DNA of 6,248 nt from Solirubrobacterales bacterium (GTDB taxonomy: Bacteria > Actinomycetota > Thermoleophilia > Solirubrobacterales > Solirubrobacteraceae): NCBI GenBank assembly GCA_009781575.1, contig WQXW01000117.1, positions 1 through 6,248 on the forward strand. Reading direction: 5' to 3'. The notes under the pieces were generated by a model. The model had not been told where the DNA came from. It did no database searches and saw nothing but the letters and a program-made list of their open reading frames with translations. Below, piece after piece: positions 1-5,780 of the stretch. How positions within the stretch are numbered: the stretch's first letter is position 1; each line of letters starts with the position of its first letter. The position numbers were made by a program, and so were the translations under genes.

Positions 1-273
1 CGCCAGCTCGTCCGGTTCGAGCGCCACCGTCGGCGCGGTGCGCGCGCGGCCCGCGCTGATCCAGGTGTTGCGCATCACGGTGAGCAGATAGGCGAGGTCC
101 TGATCGCGCTTGCGCAGGAAGCGCGGGCGGCGGAGCACCCGCTCGAAGGTGTCCTGCACGAGATCCTCGGCGTCCTGCGTGGAGCCGCACAGCGCGTAGG
201 CCGCGCGATAGAGACGACCCACGTGGTCCGACAGCGACTCCGGGTCGAGCTGGCGCGTATCGGGGCCCGGCAC
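1..273 (-). CDS. ECF sigma factor, N-terminal part (runs off left edge)
   Basis: The first 91 codons of an extracytoplasmic-function sigma-70 factor are present; the sigma-4 DNA-binding half lies outside the window. Region 2 is clear: residues 16-49 begin DHVGRLYRAAYALCG and continue AEDLVQDTFERVLRR, the helix that binds the RNA polymerase beta' coiled coil. Residues 59-76 (DLAYLLTVMRNTWISAGR) are the region 2.3/2.4 helix that contacts the -10 element. I chose the GTG at 273 because it leaves a normal short N-terminus (VPGPDTRQLDPESL); the frame stays open upstream but becomes low-complexity, with no in-frame ATG. No strong ribosome binding site is visible. The gene diverges from a membrane anti-sigma-like gene, its probable partner; such pairs more often share an operon. 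The family call is firm, the exact start less so. Confidence 0.87.
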   Translation of the reverse strand, partial: MPGPDTRQLDPESLSDHVGRLYRAAYALCGSTQDAEDLVQDTFERVLRRPRFLRKRDQDLAYLLTVMRNTWISAGRARTAPTVALEPDELA

Positions 274-327
274 GGGGAAATTATTCCAAGTCCCATACCC
301 GCGCCACGGCCCGCGCCGGCGCAATGG

Positions 328-455
328 AAATGCGCACTTTGCGAGAATCTGGCGCGGGACGTCGAACACATCTGTCGGAGGCGGCGTTGGGGGATTCAAA
401 AAGAGGATTCGTTCCGCGCGGAACCAATCCTAAAAACAAAACACGCAACGGACGG
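328..455 (+). repeat. Dispersed ~128 bp repeat, copy 1 (degraded)
   Basis: This stretch aligns along its whole length with 5437-5565, in the same orientation: about 13 mismatches and one single-base gap, near 89% identity by hand count. It sits between the divergent sigma and anti-sigma genes and is more AT-rich than its surroundings. Its palindromes are worn compared with copy 2: the large one (403-432) has a mismatched pair in the arm (GAGGATTC against AACCAATC) and a lost outer pair, and the small one at the left edge reads GAAATGCGCACTTT instead of a perfect inverted repeat. The tracts GGGGGATTCAAAAAGAGGATT and AAAACAAAACACG are essentially invariant between the copies. The differences are not concentrated at third codon positions of any frame, so it does not behave like coding DNA. 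I do not recognise the family. Confidence 0.85.
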
Positions 456-479
456 AGCTCGAGAGCTCGACAGTGAGAT

Positions 480-505
480 GGAATACGGGACGCGTCATAT
501 GCGTC
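480..505 (+). promoter_or_regulatory. ECF-type promoter for the anti-sigma gene
   Basis: GGAAT at 480-484, a 17-base spacer, and CGTC at 502-505 match the general ECF sigma promoter pattern (GGAAC-N16/17-CGTC) with one base off in the -35. The predicted transcript would start near 512 and have a leader of about 40 bases before the ATG at 554. This suggests the anti-sigma gene is controlled by an ECF sigma factor, plausibly its divergent neighbour. It is motif reading only. Confidence 0.5.
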
Positions 506-553
506 TCATAGAGCAGCGACCCCCAGGCACCCGTTCTATGATCGAGACCCCAC

Positions 554-1390
554 ATGGCTTTCACGCCCAGATCTGACGAGGAAGCCGCGCAGGCGATCAC
601 TCGCCTCCTCGACGGCGCGCTGAGCCGCGACGAGCGCGACGAGGTGCAGGCGTGGGCCGATTCGAGCCCCGCCGTCGCACGCAAGCTGGCCGCCCAGCGC
701 CAGATCTCCCAAGCGCTTGCCACCGACGGCCCAGCCCCGCCCGAGCGACTCCTGCGCGGGGTCGAGGAGCGTTTCCGCGCCACCGGCCGATCCCCGAGGC
801 CCCGGAGCGCTCGCCTCACGAGGCCCCGCACCGCTCGCGCGAGCGGTGCGTGGACGGCGTCACCGAGCCGCCGCTGGCCGGCGCTGGCGCTCGGGACCGC
901 GGCCGTTCTCGCGGTTGCCGTCGTGCTGGCGTTCGTACTCGGCGGCTCCACCTCCTCGCCGAGCATCACGAGCGCGGCGCGGCTGGCGTTCGTGCCCGCC
1001 ACCGGCCCGGCTCCGGGGGTGGCCAACCACACCTACCTCGACGTGTCCTACGGCGGGGTCACGTTCCCCAATTACGCCAGGTTGGGCGCGGTCCCGACCG
1101 GCCGGATCGCCGGGCGAATCGGCGGCCGCCCGGCGTTGACCATCTTCTATCGCCTGCGCGACGGCGCGCGCCTCAGCTACACGGTGTTCGCGGGAGATCC
1201 CGTCGGCCTGCCGCGGGCGGCGCGGTTGGTGCGCTACCAGGGCGTGCCGCTGCACACCTACCGAACCCGCGATGGCCTGAGCGTGGTGACCCTGGTGCGC
1301 TACGGGCGCACCTGCGTGCTGGCGGCGCGCACGCCGCAGACGGTCGTGCTCGGCCTGGCCGCGGAGCCGGTGCTCGCGCAACACGTGTAA
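554..1390 (+). CDS. Membrane-anchored anti-sigma-like protein
   Basis: This 278-residue protein probably holds an ECF sigma factor at the membrane until a signal releases it. The cytoplasmic part (1-107) opens with ITRLLDGALSRDERDEVQAW, helical and typical of anti-sigma N-termini, but lacks the HxxxCxxC zinc motif. A basic Pro/Arg linker follows, then one membrane helix at about 108-130 (ALALGTAAVLAVAVVLAFVL). The remaining ~148 residues would be outside. They contain IGGRPALTIFYRLRDGARLSYTV and a late GRTCVLAARTP segment, which resemble C-terminal domains of actinobacterial anti-sigma proteins as I remember them. The ATG at 554 has only a weak ribosome site. The gene diverges from the sigma gene ending at 273 and converges on the reductase gene, 11 bases away. 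Partnership with the sigma factor is inferred from position. Confidence 0.75.
   Translation: MAFTPRSDEEAAQAITRLLDGALSRDERDEVQAWADSSPAVARKLAAQRQISQALATDGPAPPERLLRGVEERFRATGRSPRPRSARLTRPRTARASGAWTASPSRRWPALALGTAAVLAVAVVLAFVLGGSTSSPSITSAARLAFVPATGPAPGVANHTYLDVSYGGVTFPNYARLGAVPTGRIAGRIGGRPALTIFYRLRDGARLSYTVFAGDPVGLPRAARLVRYQGVPLHTYRTRDGLSVVTLVRYGRTCVLAARTPQTVVLGLAAEPVLAQHV
827..850. repeat. Perfect 24-bp palindrome inside the anti-sigma gene
   Basis: Arms CGCACCGCTCGC (827-838) and GCGAGCGGTGCG (839-850) are exactly complementary. It lies in codons 92-99, the linker between the cytoplasmic domain and the membrane helix, where protein constraint seems low. As RNA it could form a very stable GC hairpin. 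Function unknown; chance is possible in DNA this GC-rich. Confidence 0.8.
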
Positions 1391-1401
1391 CGAGCTGCGA
1401 G

Positions 1402-1854
1402 CTACGCGGGGTTCAGCACGATCACCGGGATCTCGCGCTGGGTGCGGCGCTGGTAGACGTCGTAGTCGGAGTACATCGCCACCAGGCCGGGCCACAGCTG
1501 GGCGCGCTCCTCGTGGGACGCCTGGCGCGCGAGCACGCTGCGCCGTTCGCGTCCGACCTGCACCGTGGTCGCGGGGCTCGCCTGCAGGTTGAGCCACCAC
1601 GCGGGGGTGGCGTGGGAGCCGCCGCGCGAGCCCACGATCACGAGGTCCTCGCCGTCGGTCATGTACAGCAGCGGCGTCGTGCGGTGTCGGCCGCTCTTGC
1701 GCCCGACATGCTCGAGCAGCAGCACGGGCGCGCCGGCCATCCTGCCTCCCAGTCGCCCGCCGGTCAGGCGGTAGAGCGCGACGTTGACGCCCGTCATGAC
1801 GTTGAGCGCCTTCAATCCCAGCGAGCCGGGCTTGGGGACCGGGGGCGGTGCCAT
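1402..1854 (-). CDS. Deazaflavin (F420)-dependent reductase family protein
   Basis: The 150-residue product belongs to the nitroreductase/deazaflavin-dependent (DUF385, Ddn-like) family, small split-barrel proteins that use reduced F420 to reduce quinones, nitro compounds or other substrates. Diagnostic segments are GRKSGRHRTTPLLYM (51-65), where the family contacts the cofactor phosphate, GSRGGSHATPAWWLNLQASP (75-94), and the C-terminal YQRRTQREIPVIVLNP (134-149). Length is normal for the family. The ATG at 1854 has no strong ribosome site, but it gives the expected 30-40 residue lead before the cofactor motif. It is the last gene of the minus-strand unit, 119 bases after the ECF42 sigma gene, so co-transcription is likely but unproven. 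The true substrate cannot be read from the sequence. Confidence 0.87.
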   Translation of the reverse strand: MAPPPVPKPGSLGLKALNVMTGVNVALYRLTGGRLGGRMAGAPVLLLEHVGRKSGRHRTTPLLYMTDGEDLVIVGSRGGSHATPAWWLNLQASPATTVQVGRERRSVLARQASHEERAQLWPGLVAMYSDYDVYQRRTQREIPVIVLNPA

Positions 1855-1901
1855 CCCGCGCGAGCCTACATCGATGAGGCCCGCGCTGCAGCCACGAGCT
1901 C

Positions 1902-1940
1902 GTCGGCTGTCGGCTGCCGGTTGTCGGCTGCCGGTTGTCG
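1902..1940. repeat. Short 14-bp tandem repeat
   Basis: GTCGGCTGCCGGTT occurs twice exactly (1909-1922 and 1923-1936), flanked by partial units GTCGGCT (1902-1908) and GTCG (1937-1940). It lies in the gap between the sigma gene and the reductase gene of the minus-strand unit. No function is evident; expansion by replication slippage is the simplest origin. Confidence 0.8.
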
Positions 1941-1973
1941 ATCGTCGGGTGCCGAATTGTCGGCCGTCTGGCG

Positions 1974-3260
1974 TCACCGCTCGCAGGCGGCGGCGCGCGA
2001 GCGCAACAGCTCGCGCTCGCTGTGGTTGGCGCACAGCTCGGCCGCGCGCTCGAACTCCGCGCGCGCCTCGGCCAGCCGTCCGAGGCGCACGAGCACATCG
2101 CCGCGCACGCTCGGCAGCAGGTGGTAATTGCTCAGCGCGGGCTCCTGGAGGAGGGTGTCGAGCAGTTCGAGACCGGCCTGCGGGCCGAACGCCATGGTCA
2201 CGGCCACCGCGCGGTTGAGCTCCACGACCGGCGAGCCGGTGAGCGCGGCCAGCGCGTCGTACAGCGCGACGATCCGCGGCCAGTCGGTCCGCTCGACACT
2301 CACCGCGCGGGCGTGGCAGGCGGCGATCGCGGCCTGCAGCGTGTAGGGGCCGAGCGCGCGGCTGAGCTCCTCGGCGCGGCGCAGCTCCGCGAGGCCGCGG
2401 TGCACGAGGAGATGATCCCAGCGCGCGCGGTCCTGCTCGGCGAGGCGCACCGGCTCGCCGTGCGGCCCGATCCGCGCGCGCAGCCGGGAGGCCTGCAGTT
2501 CCAACAGGGCCAGCAGGCCGTGGACCTCGGGCTCGCGCGGCATCAGGCCCACGAGGATGCGCGCGAGGCGCAGGGCGTCGGAGCACAGCGCCGGCCGGGT
2601 CCAGCGCTCGCCGGCGGTCGCGGCGTAGCCCTCGTTGAAAATCAGGTAGATCACCTCGAGCACCGCCTCCAGACGCTCGCCGAGCTCATCGGCGCCGGGC
2701 ACCTCGAACGGCACGCGCGCCTCCGACAGCGTGCGCTTGGCGCGCACGATCCGCTGCGCCACGGTGCCGTCGGAGGAGAGGAACGCGCGCGCGATCTCCG
2801 GCGTCGAGAGCCCTCCGAGCAGACGCAACGTGAGTGCCACCCGCGCCTCCCGCGAGAGGACCGGGTGGCAGGTCATGAAGATCAGGCGCAGCAGGTCGTC
2901 CGGCACCTCCTCGACGCCCGCCCCGAGATCCGGCTGATCGAGCTGCTCCAGGACCCGCAGCTCGTGGGCGATCAGCGCGTGCTTGCGCTGCAGCGCGACA
3001 CGCCGGCGCAGCGCGTCGATGCCCCGGCGCTTGGCGGTCGCCATCAGCCAGGCGCCGCGATTGTGGGGGATGCCCGCTTGGGGCCACTGCTCCAGCGCGG
3101 CCACGAGCGCGTCCTGGGCGAGGTCCTCGGCCATCGACACGTCGCCCACGATCCGAGTCAGCCCGGCGATCAGCCGGGCCGACTCGATTCGCCAAACGGC
3201 GTCGATCGCGCGATCGGTGGCCGAGGAGAGCACGCCCGGCCCGCGGTTGTCGTCGGCCAT
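1974..3260 (-). CDS. ECF42-type sigma factor with C-terminal extension
   Basis: This 428-residue protein is far longer than a minimal ECF sigma factor (~180-200) and matches the ECF42 group. Sigma-2 spans about 18-90 (AEDLAQDALVAALEQWP, then HNRGAWLMATAKRRGIDALRR). The signature DDLLRLIFMTCHPVLS is at 121-136, and sigma-4 is at 137-182 (STPEIARAFLSSDGTVAQR). The rest is the family's helical extension: LEVIYLIFNEGYAA at 201-214, SPVVELNRAVAVTMAFGP at 343-360, and a TPR-like end, LGRLAEARAEFERAAELCA (393-411). In this group the extension is thought to take the place of an anti-sigma factor. The ATG at 3260 has AGAGGG a few bases upstream. The gene lies 191 bases behind its DGPF partner, a wider gap than usual, filled by tandem repeats. 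The frame stays open upstream through the repeats, but that sequence is low-complexity. Confidence 0.94.
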   Translation of the reverse strand: MADDNRGPGVLSSATDRAIDAVWRIESARLIAGLTRIVGDVSMAEDLAQDALVAALEQWPQAGIPHNRGAWLMATAKRRGIDALRRRVALQRKHALIAHELRVLEQLDQPDLGAGVEEVPDDLLRLIFMTCHPVLSREARVALTLRLLGGLSTPEIARAFLSSDGTVAQRIVRAKRTLSEARVPFEVPGADELGERLEAVLEVIYLIFNEGYAATAGERWTRPALCSDALRLARILVGLMPREPEVHGLLALLELQASRLRARIGPHGEPVRLAEQDRARWDHLLVHRGLAELRRAEELSRALGPYTLQAAIAACHARAVSVERTDWPRIVALYDALAALTGSPVVELNRAVAVTMAFGPQAGLELLDTLLQEPALSNYHLLPSVRGDVLVRLGRLAEARAEFERAAELCANHSERELLRSRAAACER

Positions 3261-3279
3261 GCGGCCCTCTGCCCCTGCC

Positions 3280-3389
3280 CCTCGCCTCTCGCCTCTGGGC
3301 CCCTCGCCTCTCGCCTCTGGGCTCCTCGCCTCTCGCCTCTGGGCTCCTCGCCTCTCGCCTCTGGGCTCCTCGCCTCTCGCCTCTGGGCT
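3280..3389. repeat. 22-bp tandem repeat array (5 units)
   Basis: Five consecutive 22-base units start at 3280, 3302, 3324, 3346 and 3368. Units two to five are identical; the first differs in its last base. Each reads CCTCGCCTCTCGCC followed by TCTGGGCT on the plus strand. A degenerate CTCGG/CCCGTCGG tail continues to about 3450. On the transcribed strand every unit gives GAGG-rich purine sequence. There are no spacers, so it is not a CRISPR array. It lies wholly between the stop of the DGPF gene and the start of the sigma gene. Confidence 0.95.
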
Positions 3390-3451
3390 CCTCGCCCCTC
3401 GGCCCGTCGGCCCCTCGGCCCGTCGGCTCCTCGGCTCCTCGGCCCGTCGCC

Positions 3452-3871
3452 CTAGCCCCGCGCGGAGCCCTGCGCGCGCAGCCGCTCGTTGGCCTCGCGC
3501 AGCTCCGGCGTCAGCTGCTCGCCGAAATCGTCGGGCTCGAAGATCGGGCGCAACTCGATCTCGATGCCGCCGTCGAACGGCGCGCGCTCGAGCCACTCGA
3601 TCGCCTCCTCGCGCGAGGCGCACTCCCAGATCCAGTAGCCGGCCACGATCTCCTTGGCCTCGGTGAAGGGACCGTCGATCACCGTGCGCTGGGGGCCGTC
3701 GAAGCGCACCTTGGCGCCCCTGGACGTCGGGTGGAGCCCGTCGGCGGCGAGCATGACCCCGGCCTTGGCGAGCTCCTCGTTGTACTTGGTCATCGCCTCC
3801 AGATCGTCGGTGCGGGGCATCTCGCCCGCCTCGGACTGGGGGTTGGCGGGGACCAGAACCATGAAACGCAT
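3452..3871 (-). CDS. YCII-related DGPF-domain protein
   Basis: The 139-residue product is a YCII-related protein of the DGPF type, the usual genomic companion of ECF42 sigma factors. It begins MRFMVLVPA, carries the hallmark DGPFTEAKE at 67-75 preceded by VRFDGPQRTV, and continues AGYWIWECASREEAIEWLER (78-97), the fold's second half. The ATG at 3871 is well supported: GAGGAG lies about eight bases upstream, and an ECF42-like promoter lies about 40 bases further up. It is the first gene of the unit that includes the sigma factor and the reductase. Small ferredoxin-like YCII proteins have a conserved His/Asp site in some members, but the activity of the DGPF branch is not known. A regulatory role beside the sigma factor is inferred from family context. 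Confidence 0.94.
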   Translation of the reverse strand: MRFMVLVPANPQSEAGEMPRTDDLEAMTKYNEELAKAGVMLAADGLHPTSRGAKVRFDGPQRTVIDGPFTEAKEIVAGYWIWECASREEAIEWLERAPFDGGIEIELRPIFEPDDFGEQLTPELREANERLRAQGSARG

Positions 3872-3912
3872 TGCTTGTCTCCTCTTGTGGTGGGGGATAC
3901 CTCCACCCGCTC

Positions 3913-3939
3913 GTCGAACGGGGAGAGGCCAAATCGACA
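3913..3939 (-). promoter_or_regulatory. ECF42-like promoter of the DGPF-sigma operon
   Basis: Read on the minus strand, TGTCGA (3939 to 3934), a 17-base spacer and CGAC (3916 to 3913) match the ECF42 target motif as I recall it from Streptomyces venezuelae work (TGTCGA in the -35, CGAC or CGTC in the -10). Transcription would start near 3905, leaving a leader of about 35 bases with a good GAGGAG ribosome site before the ATG at 3871. This is what self-regulation by the sigma factor at 1974-3260 would need. Confidence 0.65.
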
Positions 3940-4057
3940 GGTGCGCCGAAATTTCTTCTGCCATGATGGCGTGGCATACGCCAGTCCCGCGTGGCGCCGC
4001 CGGCCCGGCCCCGAGGCGAGCGCGCGCGAGGGGCGAACCGAGCGGAAGGGGATGGGA

Positions 4058-4570
4058 ATGGCACTCCTGCACAGAGACCACGGACCGGGTGGCACGCGCT
4101 ACACGATGCGCGAGAAGCTGTTCACGATCGGCGACGACTCCTGGATCGAGACCGACGACGGTCAACGCGCGTTCAAGGTCAACGGCAAGGCGCTGCGCAT
4201 CAGGAGCACCTTCATCCTCGAAAGCCCCCAGGGGGAGGAGCTGTGCAAGATCCAGGAGAAGAAGCTCCACATCCGCGACACGATGGAGATCGAGCGCGAC
4301 GGCCAGACCGTGGCCACAGTCCAGAAGGCGCTCGTCACGCCACTGCGCAGCCGCTTCAAAATCGAGCTCGACGGCGGCGGCGAGCTGAGCGCGAAAGGCA
4401 ACATCGTCGACCACGAGTACGAGATCGAGCGCGACGGCAAGGAGGTGGCACAGATCTCAAAGAAGTGGGTCCGCGTGCGCGAGACCTACGGGATCGAGGT
4501 CGCGCCGGATGAGAACGACGCGCTGATTCTCGCCGCCACGGTGTGTATCGACGAGATGGCGCGCCACTGA
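4058..4570 (+). CDS. LURP-one-related family protein
   Basis: This 170-residue protein fits the LURP-one-related (LOR, YxjI-like) family, which folds as a Tubby/scramblase-like beta barrel around a central helix. The strand pattern is regular: REKLFTIGDDSWIETDDGQ (18-36), FKVNGKALRIRSTFIL (39-54), KIQEKKLHIRDTMEIERDGQ (64-83), then the diagnostic HEYEIERDGKEVAQISKKW (119-137), TYGIEVAPDENDALILAA (143-160) and a terminal helix. The length is normal. Two in-frame ATGs exist, at 4052 and 4058; I chose 4058 because AAGGGG then sits six bases ahead. It diverges from the DGPF operon and precedes the three-TM gene by 47 bases, so those two probably share a transcript. Bacterial members have no settled function; membrane or lipid association is suggested by the fold only. 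Confidence 0.92.
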   Translation: MALLHRDHGPGGTRYTMREKLFTIGDDSWIETDDGQRAFKVNGKALRIRSTFILESPQGEELCKIQEKKLHIRDTMEIERDGQTVATVQKALVTPLRSRFKIELDGGGELSAKGNIVDHEYEIERDGKEVAQISKKWVRVRETYGIEVAPDENDALILAATVCIDEMARH

Positions 4571-4617
4571 GCGCGGATCGGGCCAACCGCTCGGCAGGCC
4601 GATGGCGGCCGCAATGA

Positions 4618-5331
4618 ATGGGTGGCGTGGTGGCTGAGGGCCTCTCCGCGGCGGAGGTCGGCGAGAAGATCGGCGAGCACCACGAGCACCCTCCCGAGCG
4701 GACCCACGATCGCCGCGATCGTGTGCTGTCGATCGTCGAGGCGGTGCTCCTGTCGGTCGTGGCTCTGCTCGCCGCCTACTCGGGCTACGCGGCGGCCAAG
4801 TGGGGTACCGAGTCGTCGGTGTCGCTGGCGAAGGCGTCGGCGCTTCGCACCAAGGCCAGCCGCGACGATGTGAAGGCCGTCCAGATCCGCACGCTGGACT
4901 CGGTCTCCTTCAACGCCTGGTTCGCGGCATTCGTGAGCGGCAACACCAACGCCCAGCGGCTCGCCGAAAAGCGCCTGCGCCCCGGCTACCGCCCGGCGTT
5001 TCACGCCTGGCTGGCCACCGATCCGGCGCACAATCCCAACGCGCCCCCCGGACCGTCGTACATGCCTCAATACGTGATCCCTCAGGAAACCACGGCGAAG
5101 TCCTACGACGCGCAGGCCGACGCCGCGTTCGCGAGGGGCTCCGAAGCGGGCGCGACCGGAGACAAGTACGTGCGCGACACGGTGTTCCTCGCCACCGTGC
5201 TCTTCCTGGTGGGCATCAGCGGGCACTTCCCCGTGCGCCGCGGCCGGTACGTGCTGATCTCGATCGGCGGCCTGCTGCTGGTCTTCTCGATCGTCCAGCT
5301 GCTCGGCCTCCCGGCGCCACCGGCAAAGTAG
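4618..5331 (+). CDS. Conserved-looking three-TM membrane protein, unknown function
   Basis: I recognise the pattern of this 237-residue protein but know no function for it. The N-terminus is charged (EKIGEHHEHPPERTHDRRDR, 16-35), followed by TM1 at about 36-59. A domain of roughly 125 residues comes next, with FNAWFAAFVSGN (98-109) and a striking RPGYRPAFHAWLATDPAHNP (121-140), then proline-rich PPGPSYMPQY. TM2 (about 187-206) and TM3 (about 211-230) are joined by the short basic turn PVRRGR. By the positive-inside rule the N-terminus and that turn are cytoplasmic, so the central domain faces outwards. The start could be the ATG at 4618 or a GTG slightly downstream; no good ribosome site distinguishes them. 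It follows the LURP-one gene by 47 bases, and the pair may act together at the membrane. Confidence 0.85.
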   Translation: MGGVVAEGLSAAEVGEKIGEHHEHPPERTHDRRDRVLSIVEAVLLSVVALLAAYSGYAAAKWGTESSVSLAKASALRTKASRDDVKAVQIRTLDSVSFNAWFAAFVSGNTNAQRLAEKRLRPGYRPAFHAWLATDPAHNPNAPPGPSYMPQYVIPQETTAKSYDAQADAAFARGSEAGATGDKYVRDTVFLATVLFLVGISGHFPVRRGRYVLISIGGLLLVFSIVQLLGLPAPPAK

Positions 5332-5436
5332 CGCACGGCCGCACCGCGCTCCGGCGAGCGCTCCCCGTGCTTCCGCAAAGGTGCGCGAACGCTCGAGATC
5401 CTGCTCGTCGATCACCGCCCGCACGAGCGCCATACA

Positions 5437-5565
5437 AAATGCGCATTTTGCGGGAATCTGCGCGCGGTGCGTCGAACACGCCTGTCCGAGGCGCCGTTGG
5501 GGGATTCAAAAAGAGGATTGGTTCCGCGCGGAACCAATCCTCAAAACAAAACACGATACGGGCGG
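5437..5565 (+). repeat. Dispersed ~129 bp repeat, copy 2 (intact)
   Basis: This copy matches 328-455 in the same orientation and preserves both palindromes perfectly. CAAAATGCGCATTTTG (5435-5450) overlaps its left edge. The 30-base palindrome at 5513-5542 has arms GAGGATTGGTTCCGC and GCGGAACCAATCCTC. It lies between the end of the plus-strand LURP-one/three-TM pair and the minus-strand DUF3800 region. The sequence outside both ends has no clear match with the flanks of copy 1. No transposase is present, so if the element is mobile it is non-autonomous (MITE-like). What else it could be: a conserved structured RNA, or a protein-binding site. Confidence 0.88.
5508..5542 (-). terminator. Hairpin with T-tract inside repeat copy 2
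   Basis: On the minus strand the perfect palindrome 5542-5513 folds into a stem of about 13 base pairs with a four-base loop and runs straight into five Ts (5512-5508). That is the form of an intrinsic terminator for transcripts arriving from the DUF3800 side. On the plus strand the palindrome is followed by AAAACAAAAC, so it should not terminate the three-TM transcript by this mechanism. The element also occurs in copy 1, where no terminator is needed, so termination may be incidental. Confidence 0.5.
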
Positions 5566-5780
5566 GGTTTGCGACAACCTCAGGAACAGTGGGCCGTGTA
5601 GAGCATATATGGCTCTGGCACTGCGATCTCAGCGACCGTGCCTAGCGGCGTGACTACGGCATCGCCGCAACAGTCGGCAGCGCCAGCACCGGCGCCACCG
5701 CGCGGAGTACCGTGGGCCGAGTCAGTCTGTCCGCACGCATGGCAGGCCTATCTGCGCGGCCACCAGGCCGGCGGCGAGGC
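5566..5780. other. No convincing gene
   Basis: Between the repeat and the putative small minus-strand gene I see no recognisable protein, RNA or mobile element. There is a short AT-rich, imperfectly palindromic spot, GAGCATATATGGCTC (5601-5615). A plus-strand frame with GTG codons at 5638 and 5650 is open here, but it continues unchanged to the window's right edge. Confidence 0.5.

Noticed and set aside
75..371. Minus-strand frame with ATG start (MGLGIISPCRAP inside) over the sigma gene.
   Set aside because: It is a shifted frame of the ECF sigma gene; only the frame from GTG at 273 gives sigma-2 motifs.
451..472. Second ECF42-like site on the minus strand, TGTCGA followed by CGTC.
   Set aside because: The spacer is only 12 bases, too short compared with the 17 at the operon promoter.
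3280..3389. CRISPR array.
   Set aside because: The 22-bp units are directly adjacent with no unique spacers and no cas genes nearby.
3261..4064. N-terminal extension of the ECF42 sigma factor through the tandem repeats, since the frame stays open.
   Set aside because: The added sequence is Arg/Glu/Gly low-complexity and then antiparallel-frame noise over the DGPF gene; the ATG at 3260 has its own ribosome site and fits the family N-terminus.
4705..4723. Inverted repeat CACGATCG-CCG-CGATCGTG in the three-TM gene.
   Set aside because: It encodes the charged HDRRDR stretch, and GATCG words are frequent here, so chance and coding constraint explain it.
5332..5433. Minus-strand frame beginning MALVRAVIDEQDLERSRTFAEA next to repeat copy 2, as a possible gene remnant.
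   Set aside because: Only about 25 residues look natural before it becomes antisense to the three-TM gene. No family is recognisable.
5216..5554. Peptides encoded within both repeat copies, for example KEDWFRAEPILKTKH on the plus strand and FEDWFRAEPILFLNPP on the minus strand.
   Set aside because: Similarity follows from the DNA repeat and its palindrome. The two copies differ by an indel, and substitutions show no codon-position bias.
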